From: Hymenobacter sedentarius
GTDB taxonomy: Bacteria; Bacteroidota; Bacteroidia; Cytophagales; Hymenobacteraceae
Direction: 5' to 3'
Length of the DNA stretch: 64,000 nt
NCBI RefSeq assembly: GCF_001507645.1
Contig: NZ_CP013909.1
Location: 2,728,001 to 2,792,000 of the forward strand
In this document: one piece after another, positions 18,287 through 26,886 of the stretch
Layout of the letters: every line of letters begins with the position of its first letter
Position numbering within the stretch: the stretch's first letter is position 1
Position numbers and translations under genes: made by a program
The notes under the pieces: model-generated
What the model was told of the DNA's origin: nothing
Database searches by the model: none
Seen by the model: only the letters and a program-made list of their open reading frames with translations

Positions 18287-20257
18287 CTAAAACTCCCACC
18301 GGACAAACGCTTCGATGCCCTCGTACTCGGGCAGGCCCAACTGGTCGTAGAGCTTGGCGGTGGTGCGGTTGCGGGCCTCGCTGCGCTGCCAGAACTCGCG
18401 CTGGTCGGCCCCGGGGAAGAGCGGCCGGTCTTTTTGCGACTGGTGCTTGAAAATAGCCCGGCGTTTGCGCGTGAGCTCATCGGGCGAGAGGGGCACGGCC
18501 ATTTCAATCTGGTCGATGTCCCACTCTTGCCAGGCGCCGCGGTAGAGCCACACCCAGCAGTCATCAAGCCAGGGCGTACCCGATGCTTTGAGCTGGTGGA
18601 TGGACTGGAAAATGGCTGCCAAACATACCCGGTGGGTGCCGTGGGGGTCGCTCAGGTCGCCGGCCGCGTATATCTGGTGGGGCTGAATGCGGTTGAGCAG
18701 CTCCATGGTTAGACGAATGTCCTCGTCGCCGAGGGGCTTTTTGCGCACCCGGCCGGTCTCGTAGAAGGGCAGGTCGAGGAAGTGCGCATTGGCATCGGGG
18801 ATGCCGGCCAGGCGGCAGGCGCTTTTGGCCTCGCCCCGCCGGATAAGGCCTTTTATCTGCTGCACCTCGTGGGAGTCGACCTGCCCGGGGGGCTTGTTCT
18901 TCAGGAATTCCGTGACGCGGTGGTAGAGGTTGTCGGCGGGCTCGACGGCGGGCAGGCGGAAGGCGTGGTCGTAGTCGGCCACAAACTCCGCGAAGCGGAT
19001 GGCTTCGTCGTCGAATACGGCGATGTTGCCCGAAGTCTGGTAGGCCACGTGCACCTCGTGGCCTTGGTCTACCAGCCGCAGCAGCGTGCCGCCCATCGAA
19101 ATAACGTCGTCGTCGGGGTGGGGCGAGAAGATGAGTACCCGCTTCGGAAAGGGAGCGGCCCGCTCCGGGCGGTAGGTGTCGTCGGCGTTGGGCTTGCCGC
19201 CGGGCCAGCCCGTAATGGTGTGCTGCAGCTCGTTGAACACCCGAATGTTGATGTCGTAGGCCGGCCCCGATTGGGCCAGCAGTTCCGAGAGCCCGTTTTC
19301 GTTGTACTGCTCGTCGGTGAGCTTGAGAATGGGCTTGCTCACGCAGCGCGCCAGCCAGGTCACGGCTTTGCGCACCAGCGCGTCGTCGTGCCAGTTGCAG
19401 GGCAGGCCCAGCAGCCAGGGCGTTTTGCGGGGCGTAAGCTCGGCGCCGGCGGCTTCGTCCAGCACCACCTGCACATCGGGGTGGCTTTGCAGGTAGGTGG
19501 CGGGCACAGAGTCCGTGACGTCGCCTTCCACCATGCGTTTTACCACGGCGGCTTTGCCTTCGCCCCAGGCCATGAGCACAATGCGGCGGGCCTCCAGAAT
19601 GGTGCCCACGCCCATGGTGAGGGCGCGGCGCGGCACGTTTTCTTCGCCGTAAAAATCGGAGGCCGCGTCGGTGCGCGTCACGTGGTCGAGGGTGATGATG
19701 CGGGTGCGCGACGCCGGGCCCGAGCCGGGCTCGTTGAAGCCGATGTGGCCGGTGCGCCCAATGCCGAGCAGCTGCAGGTCGATGCCCCCGGCTTCTTTAA
19801 TCTGCTCCTCGTAGCGCCGGCAGTACGCGGCCACCTGCTCTGGCGGCACGGTGCCGTCGGGGATGTGCACGTTTTCGGGCCGGATGTCGACGTGGTCGAA
19901 CAGGTATTCGCGCATGAAGCGCACGTAGCTCTGCAGCGAGCCCGGCGCCATGGGGTAGTACTCGTCGAGGTTGAAGCTGACCACGTTCTGAAAGCTCAGC
20001 CCTTCTTCGCGGTGCAGGCGCACTAGCTCCTCGTACACCCGCGTGGGCGACGAGCCCGTGGCCAGGCCCAGTACGCAGGGCTTGCCTTCGGCGGCCCGGG
20101 TGCGAATCAGGTTGGCAATCTGCGCGGCCACGGCCGCAGAGGCTTCGTCGGAGTCGGCGTAGATGCTGACGGGCAGGCGGGCGCCGGCGTGCGTGGGCAA
20201 GGTGGCAAGGGTGGGGGCCATGGGTGCAGGGAAAAGATGGGGTAATGAGACAGGCAA
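18287..20257 (-). CDS. nagB: Glucosamine-6-phosphate deaminase fused to a PIG-L family deacetylase
   Basis: The protein has 656 residues. Residues of about 30-300 are NagB-like: VLGLATGSSPTRVYEEL, VVSFNLDEYYPM and LLGIGRTGHIGFNEPGSG, with the active-site Asp and His positions present. NagB converts GlcN-6-P to fructose-6-P and ammonia. From about residue 365 there is a PIG-L/LmbE-type zinc deacetylase domain with VLIFSPHPDDDVISMGG (the HPDDE-like metal site, here HPDDD) and DPHGTHRVCLAAIF. A fused protein could deacetylate and deaminate amino sugars in one chain. The same fusion is known in other Bacteroidota. The start could also be the Met at 20221. No signal peptide is present, so it should be cytoplasmic. 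Confidence 0.93.
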   Translation of the reverse strand: MPVSLPHLFPAPMAPTLATLPTHAGARLPVSIYADSDEASAAVAAQIANLIRTRAAEGKPCVLGLATGSSPTRVYEELVRLHREEGLSFQNVVSFNLDEYYPMAPGSLQSYVRFMREYLFDHVDIRPENVHIPDGTVPPEQVAAYCRRYEEQIKEAGGIDLQLLGIGRTGHIGFNEPGSGPASRTRIITLDHVTRTDAASDFYGEENVPRRALTMGVGTILEARRIVLMAWGEGKAAVVKRMVEGDVTDSVPATYLQSHPDVQVVLDEAAGAELTPRKTPWLLGLPCNWHDDALVRKAVTWLARCVSKPILKLTDEQYNENGLSELLAQSGPAYDINIRVFNELQHTITGWPGGKPNADDTYRPERAAPFPKRVLIFSPHPDDDVISMGGTLLRLVDQGHEVHVAYQTSGNIAVFDDEAIRFAEFVADYDHAFRLPAVEPADNLYHRVTEFLKNKPPGQVDSHEVQQIKGLIRRGEAKSACRLAGIPDANAHFLDLPFYETGRVRKKPLGDEDIRLTMELLNRIQPHQIYAAGDLSDPHGTHRVCLAAIFQSIHQLKASGTPWLDDCWVWLYRGAWQEWDIDQIEMAVPLSPDELTRKRRAIFKHQSQKDRPLFPGADQREFWQRSEARNRTTAKLYDQLGLPEYEGIEAFVRWEF

Positions 20258-20608
20258 CCAAACCGGAAATAGGCGAAAGCGAACCAGGAATCAAAGCTAT
20301 TATAATCTTTAATAATCAGGTTTTTCTATTCAAGCAAAGCGCTTTCTCAACCGTAGTCCAGCACGAAAAATCGATTTTTGTGCGCACATTTGGTTGAGTT
20401 TTGCCTGAACATTTCGCCCATCCGACGCAGGCCCGCTACTCTACTGATGCACACTTATACCAGCCCAAATACGAACATACCGTTGTGTTGTAGCCGCATA
20501 GTGTTTTCTCCGCGCCGCTAGGCCGGAACCTGATGGTGCATCTTGCCGGGGTTCCGGCTTTTTTTGTTGGCTTCCATTTTCCTGTTTTCCCACCCCATAC
20601 TTATTCAC
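20258..20608. other. Divergent intergenic region before the second susC
   Basis: This 351-bp gap between nagB and susC holds no credible gene. It is AT-richer in its first half and contains one terminator-like hairpin (20522-20566) close to susC. No perfect TAnnTTTG box was found on the plus strand. Confidence 0.6.
20522..20566 (+). terminator. Terminator-like hairpin in the leader of the second susC
   Basis: GCCGGAACC (20522-20530) pairs with GGTTCCGGC (20550-20558) and is followed at once by a run of eight T. It has the form of an intrinsic terminator, but no gene precedes it on this strand. The loop contains GTGCATC (20536-20542), complementary to GATGCAC at 20446-20452. It could be an attenuator of susC or the end of a short leader RNA. 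Confidence 0.65.
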
Positions 20609-23600
20609 ATGAAAAAAAATTACTGGCTACTCCTGCTCTTGCTAGATGTGCTGCTGGCGCCTCCCGGCTGGGCCCAAACGGTTCGCGCCGTGACGGGCGT
20701 TGTTACCTCCGCCACCGACCAAACCCCCCTGCCCGGCGTGACCGTGTTGGTGAAAGGCACCACCACGGGCAGCACCTCCGGCTCCGATGGCCGCTTCTCG
20801 GTGCAGGCGGCACCGGGCGCCACGTTGGTATTTAGCTTCATCGGCTACGCGCCGCAGGAGCGCGCCGTGCCCGCCGATGGCAGCGTGGACGTGGCCCTGA
20901 AAGAAAGCACCACCGGCCTCGAAGAAGTGGTGGTGACGGGCTACGGCCTGGCCCAGGCCAAGCGCGAACTCGTGACGGCCGTGCAGGAAGTAAAGAGCAA
21001 GGACATCATCGACTCGCGCCAGACCAACGTGGTGAACGCGCTGCAAGGCAAAGTGGCCGGCGTCAACATCACCTCCTCGGGCGGTGCGCCGGGCGAAGGC
21101 TCGGGCATCATCATCCGCGGAGGTACTTCGCTCGACGGCGACAACCAGCCGCTGTTCGTCATCGACGGGATGATAATGGACAACGGCTCTTTCTCGGAAA
21201 GCGCTGCCCCCGGCGCGGGCTCGCAGTTCAACGGCCTGCTGGGCCGCTCGGTGGGCTCGGCCAACCGCGCCGGCGACCTCAACCCCGAAGACATTGAAAG
21301 CATCACGGTGCTGAAAGGCCCCGCCGCCGCCGCCCTCTACGGCCTGCGCGCCGCCGGTGGCGCCGTGGTGATTACCACCAAAAAAGGCGTGGCCGGCCGC
21401 ACCACTCTCAACTACCGCACCCAGTACTCGGTAGACGAGGTGAGCCGCCTGCCCAAGATGCAAGACCTGTACAAGCGCGGCTCCAGCGGCATCACCGACC
21501 CCACCACGCGCATCTCGTTTGGCCCCCGCTTTTCGCCGGGCGAGCAGGTGTACGACAACGTGGGCAACTTCTTCCACAAGGGCCACAACTTCCAAAACTT
21601 CCTGAACATGTCGGGCGGTTCGGACAAGGCCAGCTTCTTTGTGTCGGCCTCCAACCTGCAGCAATCCGGCGTAGTGCCCGAAAGCAAGTACGACAAAACG
21701 ACGGTGCGCCTGTCGGGCACGGCCGAGATTTCGCCCAAGCTCAAGGTGAGCGGCGCGGCCCAATACCTGACCACGGGCGGCGAGCGGCCCATTCAGGGCC
21801 CCGGCCTGTACCAGTCGTCGGGCGGCTTCCTGCTGAGCTTGCTCAACTGGCCCCGCGATGACGATGCCCGCAACTACCTCAACCCCGACGGCACCCGCCG
21901 CCGCCTGCTGGCGCGCGGCAACGGCACCGACGCCGACGCCGACAACCCCTACTGGACGGTGCAAAACAACCCCCAGACCGACCGCACCAACCGCTTCATC
22001 GGCAACATGCAGCTCAGCTTCAAGCCGTTTAAATGGGTGACGTTGAGCCACAACATCGGCACCGACCTGTACACCTCGCGCACGACTTCGGTGCGCGCCG
22101 TGGGCACTTCGCAGATTGGCAACCAGAACGGCGGCCTGGCCGAAACCGTGGACCAGTTCCGCCTGACAACCGCCACCACGCTGGCCAGCTTCACCCACGA
22201 TTTCAACGACAACTTTGGCGGCGCGCTCGTGTTGGGCAACACCATTGAAGAGAACCAGGACCAGGCCGTGGACTACCTCGGCCTGATTTTCCAGAACCCC
22301 ACCTTCGTGGGGCTCAACAACACGGTGAACCGCAACGCATTGCAGCGCGATACCAAGCGCCACCTCATCGGCAACTTCGCTCGCCTGAACCTGACGCTGC
22401 TCGACCAGCTGTTTCTGGAACTGCAGGCCCGCTACGACCAGTCGTCGACCCTGCCGCGGCCCGATGAGAACAAGATTTACGGCAAAGGCTTCCTGTACGG
22501 CTCGGCCGGCCTGGGCTACGAGTTTACCAAAACCTTGGGCCTGGAGCAGAACAACATCCTGAACTACGGCAAGCTGCGCGCCTCGATAGCCGAGGTAGGC
22601 AAAGACACTGGCCCGTACCGGGTGCAGTCTGCCCTGGCTCAGAACACCTACATCGGCGGCGGTTTCCGCAACGACTTCTTTGGCTCGAACCCCAACCTGA
22701 AGCCCGAGCGCACCCGCACCTACGAAGCCGGCGTGAACCTGCAGTTCTTCAAGAACCGCCTGGGCCTGGACTTCAACTATTACTACTCGCGCACCAAGGA
22801 CCAGATTATCGCGCCCCGCGTGAGCCAGGCGGCCGGTTTCATTCTGCAGTACATCAACGGCGGCATCGTGACCAACGAGGGCCAGGAAGTTTCGCTGACC
22901 GGCACGCCCGTGAAAACCAAAGACTTCTCCTGGGACATCATTACCAACTTCTACCATAATACCAACCGCGTAGAAGAGCTGCCCTTCCCGCTCACGGTTA
23001 TCTTCCAGTCGGATGCCTTCATCACGGACGTGCACGAAGGCGGCGCCTTCCCGGGCCGCCCCATCACGGGCCTCGGCGCCACCGACTTTGTGCGCGTAAC
23101 CGACCCCAACAGCCCCGATTACAACAAGGTCATCATCGGCAGCACGGGCTACCCTTCGGTTAACACCAACTTTACTTACGCTGGCAACCGCGCGCCGCGC
23201 TTTACCACCCAGCTCACCAACACGTTTACCTACAAAGGCTTGTCGCTGACTTCGCTGCTCGACTTCCGCGTGGGCGGCGTGGTAGTGAACGGCAACGACT
23301 GGTACCAGACCGGCGTGGGCACCTCGCCCCGCACCGCCGACCGCTACAAGCAAGTGGTGTTCGACGGCGTGGTGAAAAACGCCGACGGCACTTACTCGCC
23401 TAACTCGCGCCCCGTTGAGCTGACCCAGACGTACTACACCAGCATTCTGGGCCGCACGGGCACCGCCTTCGTGGAAGACGGCTCGTGGGCCCGCCTGCGC
23501 TACGTGACCATGAGCTACGCCGTACCCGCGACGTTCCTGTCCCGCACCGGCTTCATCAAAGGCGTGGAGCTGAGCGTGACCGGCCGCAACCTGGTGCTGC

Positions 23601-23737
23601 TGACCAAGTACAGCGGCGCAGACCCCGAAACCTCCGCAGCTGGCGCCGGTGTGCGCGGCGGCGGCTCGAGTGGGTTTGACTACGGCAACGTGCCCGCCAC
23701 GCGCGGCGTGGACATGGCTGTGCGTGTGAATTTCTAA
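20609..23737 (+). CDS. SusC/RagA-family TonB-linked outer-membrane transporter (pair 2)
   Basis: With the start at 20609 the protein has 1042 residues and a clean signal peptide (MKKNYWLLLLLLDVLLAP, cleavage near GWAQ). An upstream in-frame ATG lies inside the terminator-like hairpin and adds a second hydrophobic stretch, so it is less likely. The regulatory-like domain (GVVTSATDQTPLPGVTVLVK), plug (LEEVVVTGYGLAQAKREL, LFVIDGMIMDNG, ITVLKGPAAAALYG) and barrel follow in order. The C-terminus ends DMAVRVNF. Its susD partner begins 32 bp downstream. It differs in sequence from the SusC at 12273 and probably has another substrate. Confidence 0.95.
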   Translation: MKKNYWLLLLLLDVLLAPPGWAQTVRAVTGVVTSATDQTPLPGVTVLVKGTTTGSTSGSDGRFSVQAAPGATLVFSFIGYAPQERAVPADGSVDVALKESTTGLEEVVVTGYGLAQAKRELVTAVQEVKSKDIIDSRQTNVVNALQGKVAGVNITSSGGAPGEGSGIIIRGGTSLDGDNQPLFVIDGMIMDNGSFSESAAPGAGSQFNGLLGRSVGSANRAGDLNPEDIESITVLKGPAAAALYGLRAAGGAVVITTKKGVAGRTTLNYRTQYSVDEVSRLPKMQDLYKRGSSGITDPTTRISFGPRFSPGEQVYDNVGNFFHKGHNFQNFLNMSGGSDKASFFVSASNLQQSGVVPESKYDKTTVRLSGTAEISPKLKVSGAAQYLTTGGERPIQGPGLYQSSGGFLLSLLNWPRDDDARNYLNPDGTRRRLLARGNGTDADADNPYWTVQNNPQTDRTNRFIGNMQLSFKPFKWVTLSHNIGTDLYTSRTTSVRAVGTSQIGNQNGGLAETVDQFRLTTATTLASFTHDFNDNFGGALVLGNTIEENQDQAVDYLGLIFQNPTFVGLNNTVNRNALQRDTKRHLIGNFARLNLTLLDQLFLELQARYDQSSTLPRPDENKIYGKGFLYGSAGLGYEFTKTLGLEQNNILNYGKLRASIAEVGKDTGPYRVQSALAQNTYIGGGFRNDFFGSNPNLKPERTRTYEAGVNLQFFKNRLGLDFNYYYSRTKDQIIAPRVSQAAGFILQYINGGIVTNEGQEVSLTGTPVKTKDFSWDIITNFYHNTNRVEELPFPLTVIFQSDAFITDVHEGGAFPGRPITGLGATDFVRVTDPNSPDYNKVIIGSTGYPSVNTNFTYAGNRAPRFTTQLTNTFTYKGLSLTSLLDFRVGGVVVNGNDWYQTGVGTSPRTADRYKQVVFDGVVKNADGTYSPNSRPVELTQTYYTSILGRTGTAFVEDGSWARLRYVTMSYAVPATFLSRTGFIKGVELSVTGRNLVLLTKYSGADPETSAAGAGVRGGGSSGFDYGNVPATRGVDMAVRVNF

Positions 23738-23769
23738 TCGACGGCTAGCGCTGTCCTTCCTGCTATTAT

Positions 23770-25326
23770 ATGAACCTGAAACATTTTTTGATGGGCCTGG
23801 GCTTGCTGCTGAGTGGCAGCGCCCTTACGTCGTGCGAGAAATTCCTCGACGTAAACGACAACCCCAACAACCCGGTGGTTTCCACCCCCAACTTCGTGTT
23901 GCCGGGCATTATTTCCAACGGCCTTCAAACCCAGATGTTCACGTCGCTGCGCGTGCCTTACATCACGCAGTACGTGGTAAGCCGCACCGCCAACAGCGGC
24001 GGTAACGACCAGTACTTCTTTACCAACGCCCAGAGCACCAATACCTTCAACTACTCCTACTATCAGTCGGGCGGCAACATCCCCGGCATGATAAAGACGG
24101 CTCAGGAAGAAGGCTCGCCGTATTACGTGGGGGCCGGCAAAATCATGCAGGCTCTGATTCTGGCGCACGCCACCGACATGCTGGGCAACATTCCGTACTC
24201 GGAAGCCTACCAGGGCGGGGCCAACTTCACGCCCAAATACGACAAGCAGGAAGATATCTATAAGGTAATCAACCGGCTCTGCGACGAGGGTGCGGTAGAA
24301 ATGGCCAAGCCCGCCAGCGCGGAGTTCCGCCCGTTCTACAGCACCAACCCCAGCGAAAGCGGCGACATTCTCTACAAGGGCGACCCCCTCAAGTGGCAGC
24401 GCCTGGCTTATGCCCTCAAGGCCCGCCAGGCCCAGCACCTCACCAAGAAAGCCAGCTACGACCCCAAGGCGGTGCTGGCTTTGTGCGCCAATGCCTTTAA
24501 GTCGTCGGCCGACGATGCCCAGATTCAGTTCCAGGTGGCCGCGGCCCCGCTCGCGGGCACGACCAACATCTTCGGCACCACACGGTCGAATTTCGGCGGC
24601 GCTACGTTCTCGACCAACTTCATCAAGTACATCAACGGCACCACCTTTCCGGGGGTAGTCGACCCCCGTTTTGGGGTGATAGCGCCGACCACCAGCACCG
24701 GCGCCGCGCCCGGTGCCGGCACTAGCTCCACCGCCAACCTGACGCCTGGCTCCACGCTCACCGACTTCTACGGCAGCTGGTACGCCCGCGACCTGGGATA
24801 CTACGAGGCCATTACTTACCACGAGGTGAAGTTTATTGAAGCCGAAGCCGCTTTCCGGGCTGGGGATAGAACCTTGGCGCTGAGCTCGCTGAAAGAAGGC
24901 ATCCGGGCGCACATGAAGAAAATGAGCGGGGGCGGCACCTTCGCCGCTCCGGCCGTGACGTTTCCCGTCATCACCGACGCGCAGATTGCCGCCTACCTGG
25001 CCAGCGCTGCCGTGCCCCAGTCCGAGAATACTCTGACCCTCCGGTCCATCATGGAGCAGAAGTACATTGCCATGTTCCTCAACCCGGACTCGTGGTCTGA
25101 TTTGCGCCGTCTCGACTTCGACCCCCTGATTTATGTGAACTTCCAGTACCCGACCTACAGCGGCAGCGGCACCGGCCCACTGGCCGGCAAATACCCCCGC
25201 CGCCTGCTGCCCGGCGCCACCGAAGTGACCGTGAACCCGAACGCCGTGGCCGGCCTCTACTCCGAAGTGGGTGCCACTTCCGACCAGGACTACGTGACCA
25301 AGCCGCTGTGGTTTGACATGCCCTGA
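23770..25326 (+). CDS. SusD/RagB-like lipoprotein (pair 2)
   Basis: The protein has 518 residues. The N-terminus is a lipoprotein signal (LGLLLSGSALTSC) followed by EKFLDVNDNPNNPV, which is typical of the SusD-like group often annotated separately from classical SusD/RagB (SusD-like_2). TPR-like helices include VKFIEAEAAFRAGDRTLAL, and MEQKYIAMFLNPDSWSDLRR is the usual C-terminal signature. It should bind substrate on the cell surface for the SusC encoded just upstream. The next gene, a lipoprotein, follows after 66 bp and is probably in the same operon. Confidence 0.93.
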   Translation: MNLKHFLMGLGLLLSGSALTSCEKFLDVNDNPNNPVVSTPNFVLPGIISNGLQTQMFTSLRVPYITQYVVSRTANSGGNDQYFFTNAQSTNTFNYSYYQSGGNIPGMIKTAQEEGSPYYVGAGKIMQALILAHATDMLGNIPYSEAYQGGANFTPKYDKQEDIYKVINRLCDEGAVEMAKPASAEFRPFYSTNPSESGDILYKGDPLKWQRLAYALKARQAQHLTKKASYDPKAVLALCANAFKSSADDAQIQFQVAAAPLAGTTNIFGTTRSNFGGATFSTNFIKYINGTTFPGVVDPRFGVIAPTTSTGAAPGAGTSSTANLTPGSTLTDFYGSWYARDLGYYEAITYHEVKFIEAEAAFRAGDRTLALSSLKEGIRAHMKKMSGGGTFAAPAVTFPVITDAQIAAYLASAAVPQSENTLTLRSIMEQKYIAMFLNPDSWSDLRRLDFDPLIYVNFQYPTYSGSGTGPLAGKYPRRLLPGATEVTVNPNAVAGLYSEVGATSDQDYVTKPLWFDMP

Positions 25327-25392
25327 GGCTCCCCGCGGCCAGGCCGCGCTTTCCTTTTCCGGCTTTCGGGCCTCACATAACTGACTCTGTTT

Positions 25393-26646
25393 ATGAAATC
25401 ATATATACCGGCCCGCACCACGCTGTGCGGGCTACTCGCTCTGGCCGTGCTGGCCACCGGCTGTAAAAAAGAGCTCGACGATTTTTACACCCCCGCCGGC
25501 GACACGGGCTTTGCGTCCATCACCCTGCCCAACCTCGCCGTGAACACCAAGTACGCGGTGGGCGAAACCATTCCGATTTCGTTGGGCTACAACGCGGCCG
25601 ACCAGCTCAAGAGCGTCTCTGTTTTCCAGGTAATTAACAAAACCGACTCGGTAACCACCGGCACGTACAACGCCGGCGGCACCCTGAATACCGCCCTGGG
25701 CCTAACGGTGCAAACGGTGCCCTACGTGGTGCCGAACGTGGCCAATGGCCTGCCCGTGCGGGTCGACGTCATCTCGACGTTTGCCAACGGGGCTACGCGC
25801 CTGCGCCGCTTCACGTACAACGTGGCCAACAACCCCACGCTGAAATTTGGGGCCACCCCGGCTACGTACCGCAACGGCCTGGCCGCCGCGGCCCAGAGCG
25901 AAAACGACCTGATTGGCTACTCGCTGATTATTAACGAAAACGGGGTCTCGACCTTCCCGCCGCCCACCGCTACGCCCACGGCCCAGCTGTTTAAAGCCGT
26001 CGACAGCCTCACGTACTTCTCCCGCATTGGTACGGGGCCGCTGGTTCGCCAGGGCGTGGTGAAAAACCCCACCGCCGGCGTGACCAACACCCGCACGGTT
26101 GATGTGAAAGTACCGGCCGGCAGCAACGGGCAGGCGGTTACGTTTGCCTTCACGGCATACGCTCAGGCTGGTTCCACTACACTGGTTTCGGCCCCGGTGA
26201 ATGTGGGTACGCCCACGGCCCTTGCCACCTCGCGCCTGGGCCGGGTTAGCTTCGGCGCCGGCTCCACGCCCGACTCGCTGGCCTTCAACCTGAAGACCGG
26301 CCTGAACGAGCCTTCCGCCAGCCCCGTAGCCGGCAAAGACCTGCAAGTGAGCGGCCTGAGCGCTACGGGTAGCCTCACCTTGAACGCGCCCAACACCACG
26401 CGCTACTACAAGCTCACCGCCGCGCAACTGACGGCCAACCCGTATGCGACGGCCACGGCCAATGCCATCGGCAACCTCGTCTTCCAAAACACGCTCGTGG
26501 CTGACCTGGGCACTGCCACCGCCGGTGACGTGTACGCCGTGAAAGTGCGCGGCACCAGCGAAGTCATGCTGCTACGCATTCAGGCCGTGCGCCCCAGTAC
26601 CAGCGGCGGAATCGGTAGGGTAAAGTTTGAATACCGCTCCCTGTAA
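25393..26646 (+). CDS. Lipoprotein of unknown function in the second SusC/SusD operon
   Basis: The protein has 417 residues. The signal ends in a lipobox (LALAVLATGCKKE), so it is lipid-anchored. The mature part is rich in Thr, Ala and beta-strand-like segments (VSVFQVINKTDSVTTGTYN, NGQAVTFAFTAYAQAG) and suggests several Ig-like or other beta-sandwich modules. I recognise no named family. In SusC/SusD loci such third genes often encode surface glycan-binding proteins, but that is inference from position. A strong terminator follows about 48 bp after the stop. Confidence 0.75.
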   Translation: MKSYIPARTTLCGLLALAVLATGCKKELDDFYTPAGDTGFASITLPNLAVNTKYAVGETIPISLGYNAADQLKSVSVFQVINKTDSVTTGTYNAGGTLNTALGLTVQTVPYVVPNVANGLPVRVDVISTFANGATRLRRFTYNVANNPTLKFGATPATYRNGLAAAAQSENDLIGYSLIINENGVSTFPPPTATPTAQLFKAVDSLTYFSRIGTGPLVRQGVVKNPTAGVTNTRTVDVKVPAGSNGQAVTFAFTAYAQAGSTTLVSAPVNVGTPTALATSRLGRVSFGAGSTPDSLAFNLKTGLNEPSASPVAGKDLQVSGLSATGSLTLNAPNTTRYYKLTAAQLTANPYATATANAIGNLVFQNTLVADLGTATAGDVYAVKVRGTSEVMLLRIQAVRPSTSGGIGRVKFEYRSL

Positions 26647-26693
26647 GCGCGAAACAGCAAACCGCTCAGATTCGGTAGTCGCTGAATAGATTG

Positions 26694-26734
26694 AAAAAAG
26701 GGCCACTTTCCTCGTTGGAAGGCGGCCCTTTTTT
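26694..26734 (+). terminator. Intrinsic terminator of the second SusC/SusD operon
   Basis: AAAAAAGGGCC and GGCCCTTTTTT pair across a loop of about 19 nt. It lies 48 bp after the lipoprotein stop. Confidence 0.85.
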
Positions 26735-26768
26735 ATGCTAAGCCAAGTGCTGTTTGGGGTAGTATACA

Positions 26769-26876
26769 GAACGGTGTAGAGACGCGACACTTCGCGTCTC
26801 CTCATTGAACGACACTCCAACGATTCTTTAACGGCGCGGACGCCGAGACGCGAAGTGTCGCGTCTCTACACCGTTC
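26769..26876. repeat. Long palindromic element (GTAGAGACGCGACACTTCGC family)
   Basis: Arms of 32 nt at 26769-26800 and 26845-26876 are perfect or near-perfect inverted repeats. Each arm is itself a hairpin, since GAGACGCGA and TCGCGTCTC pair inside it. It lies between a terminator and the trehalase stop, in the gap between convergent genes. Confidence 0.88.
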
Positions 26877-26886
26877 AGGCATGGTG

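Noticed and set aside
20642..23353. A 903-codon open frame on the minus strand across the second susC gene
   Set aside because: It is a shadow of susC in GC-rich DNA; its sequence has no domain motifs and a composition dominated by Val, Ala, Gly and His.
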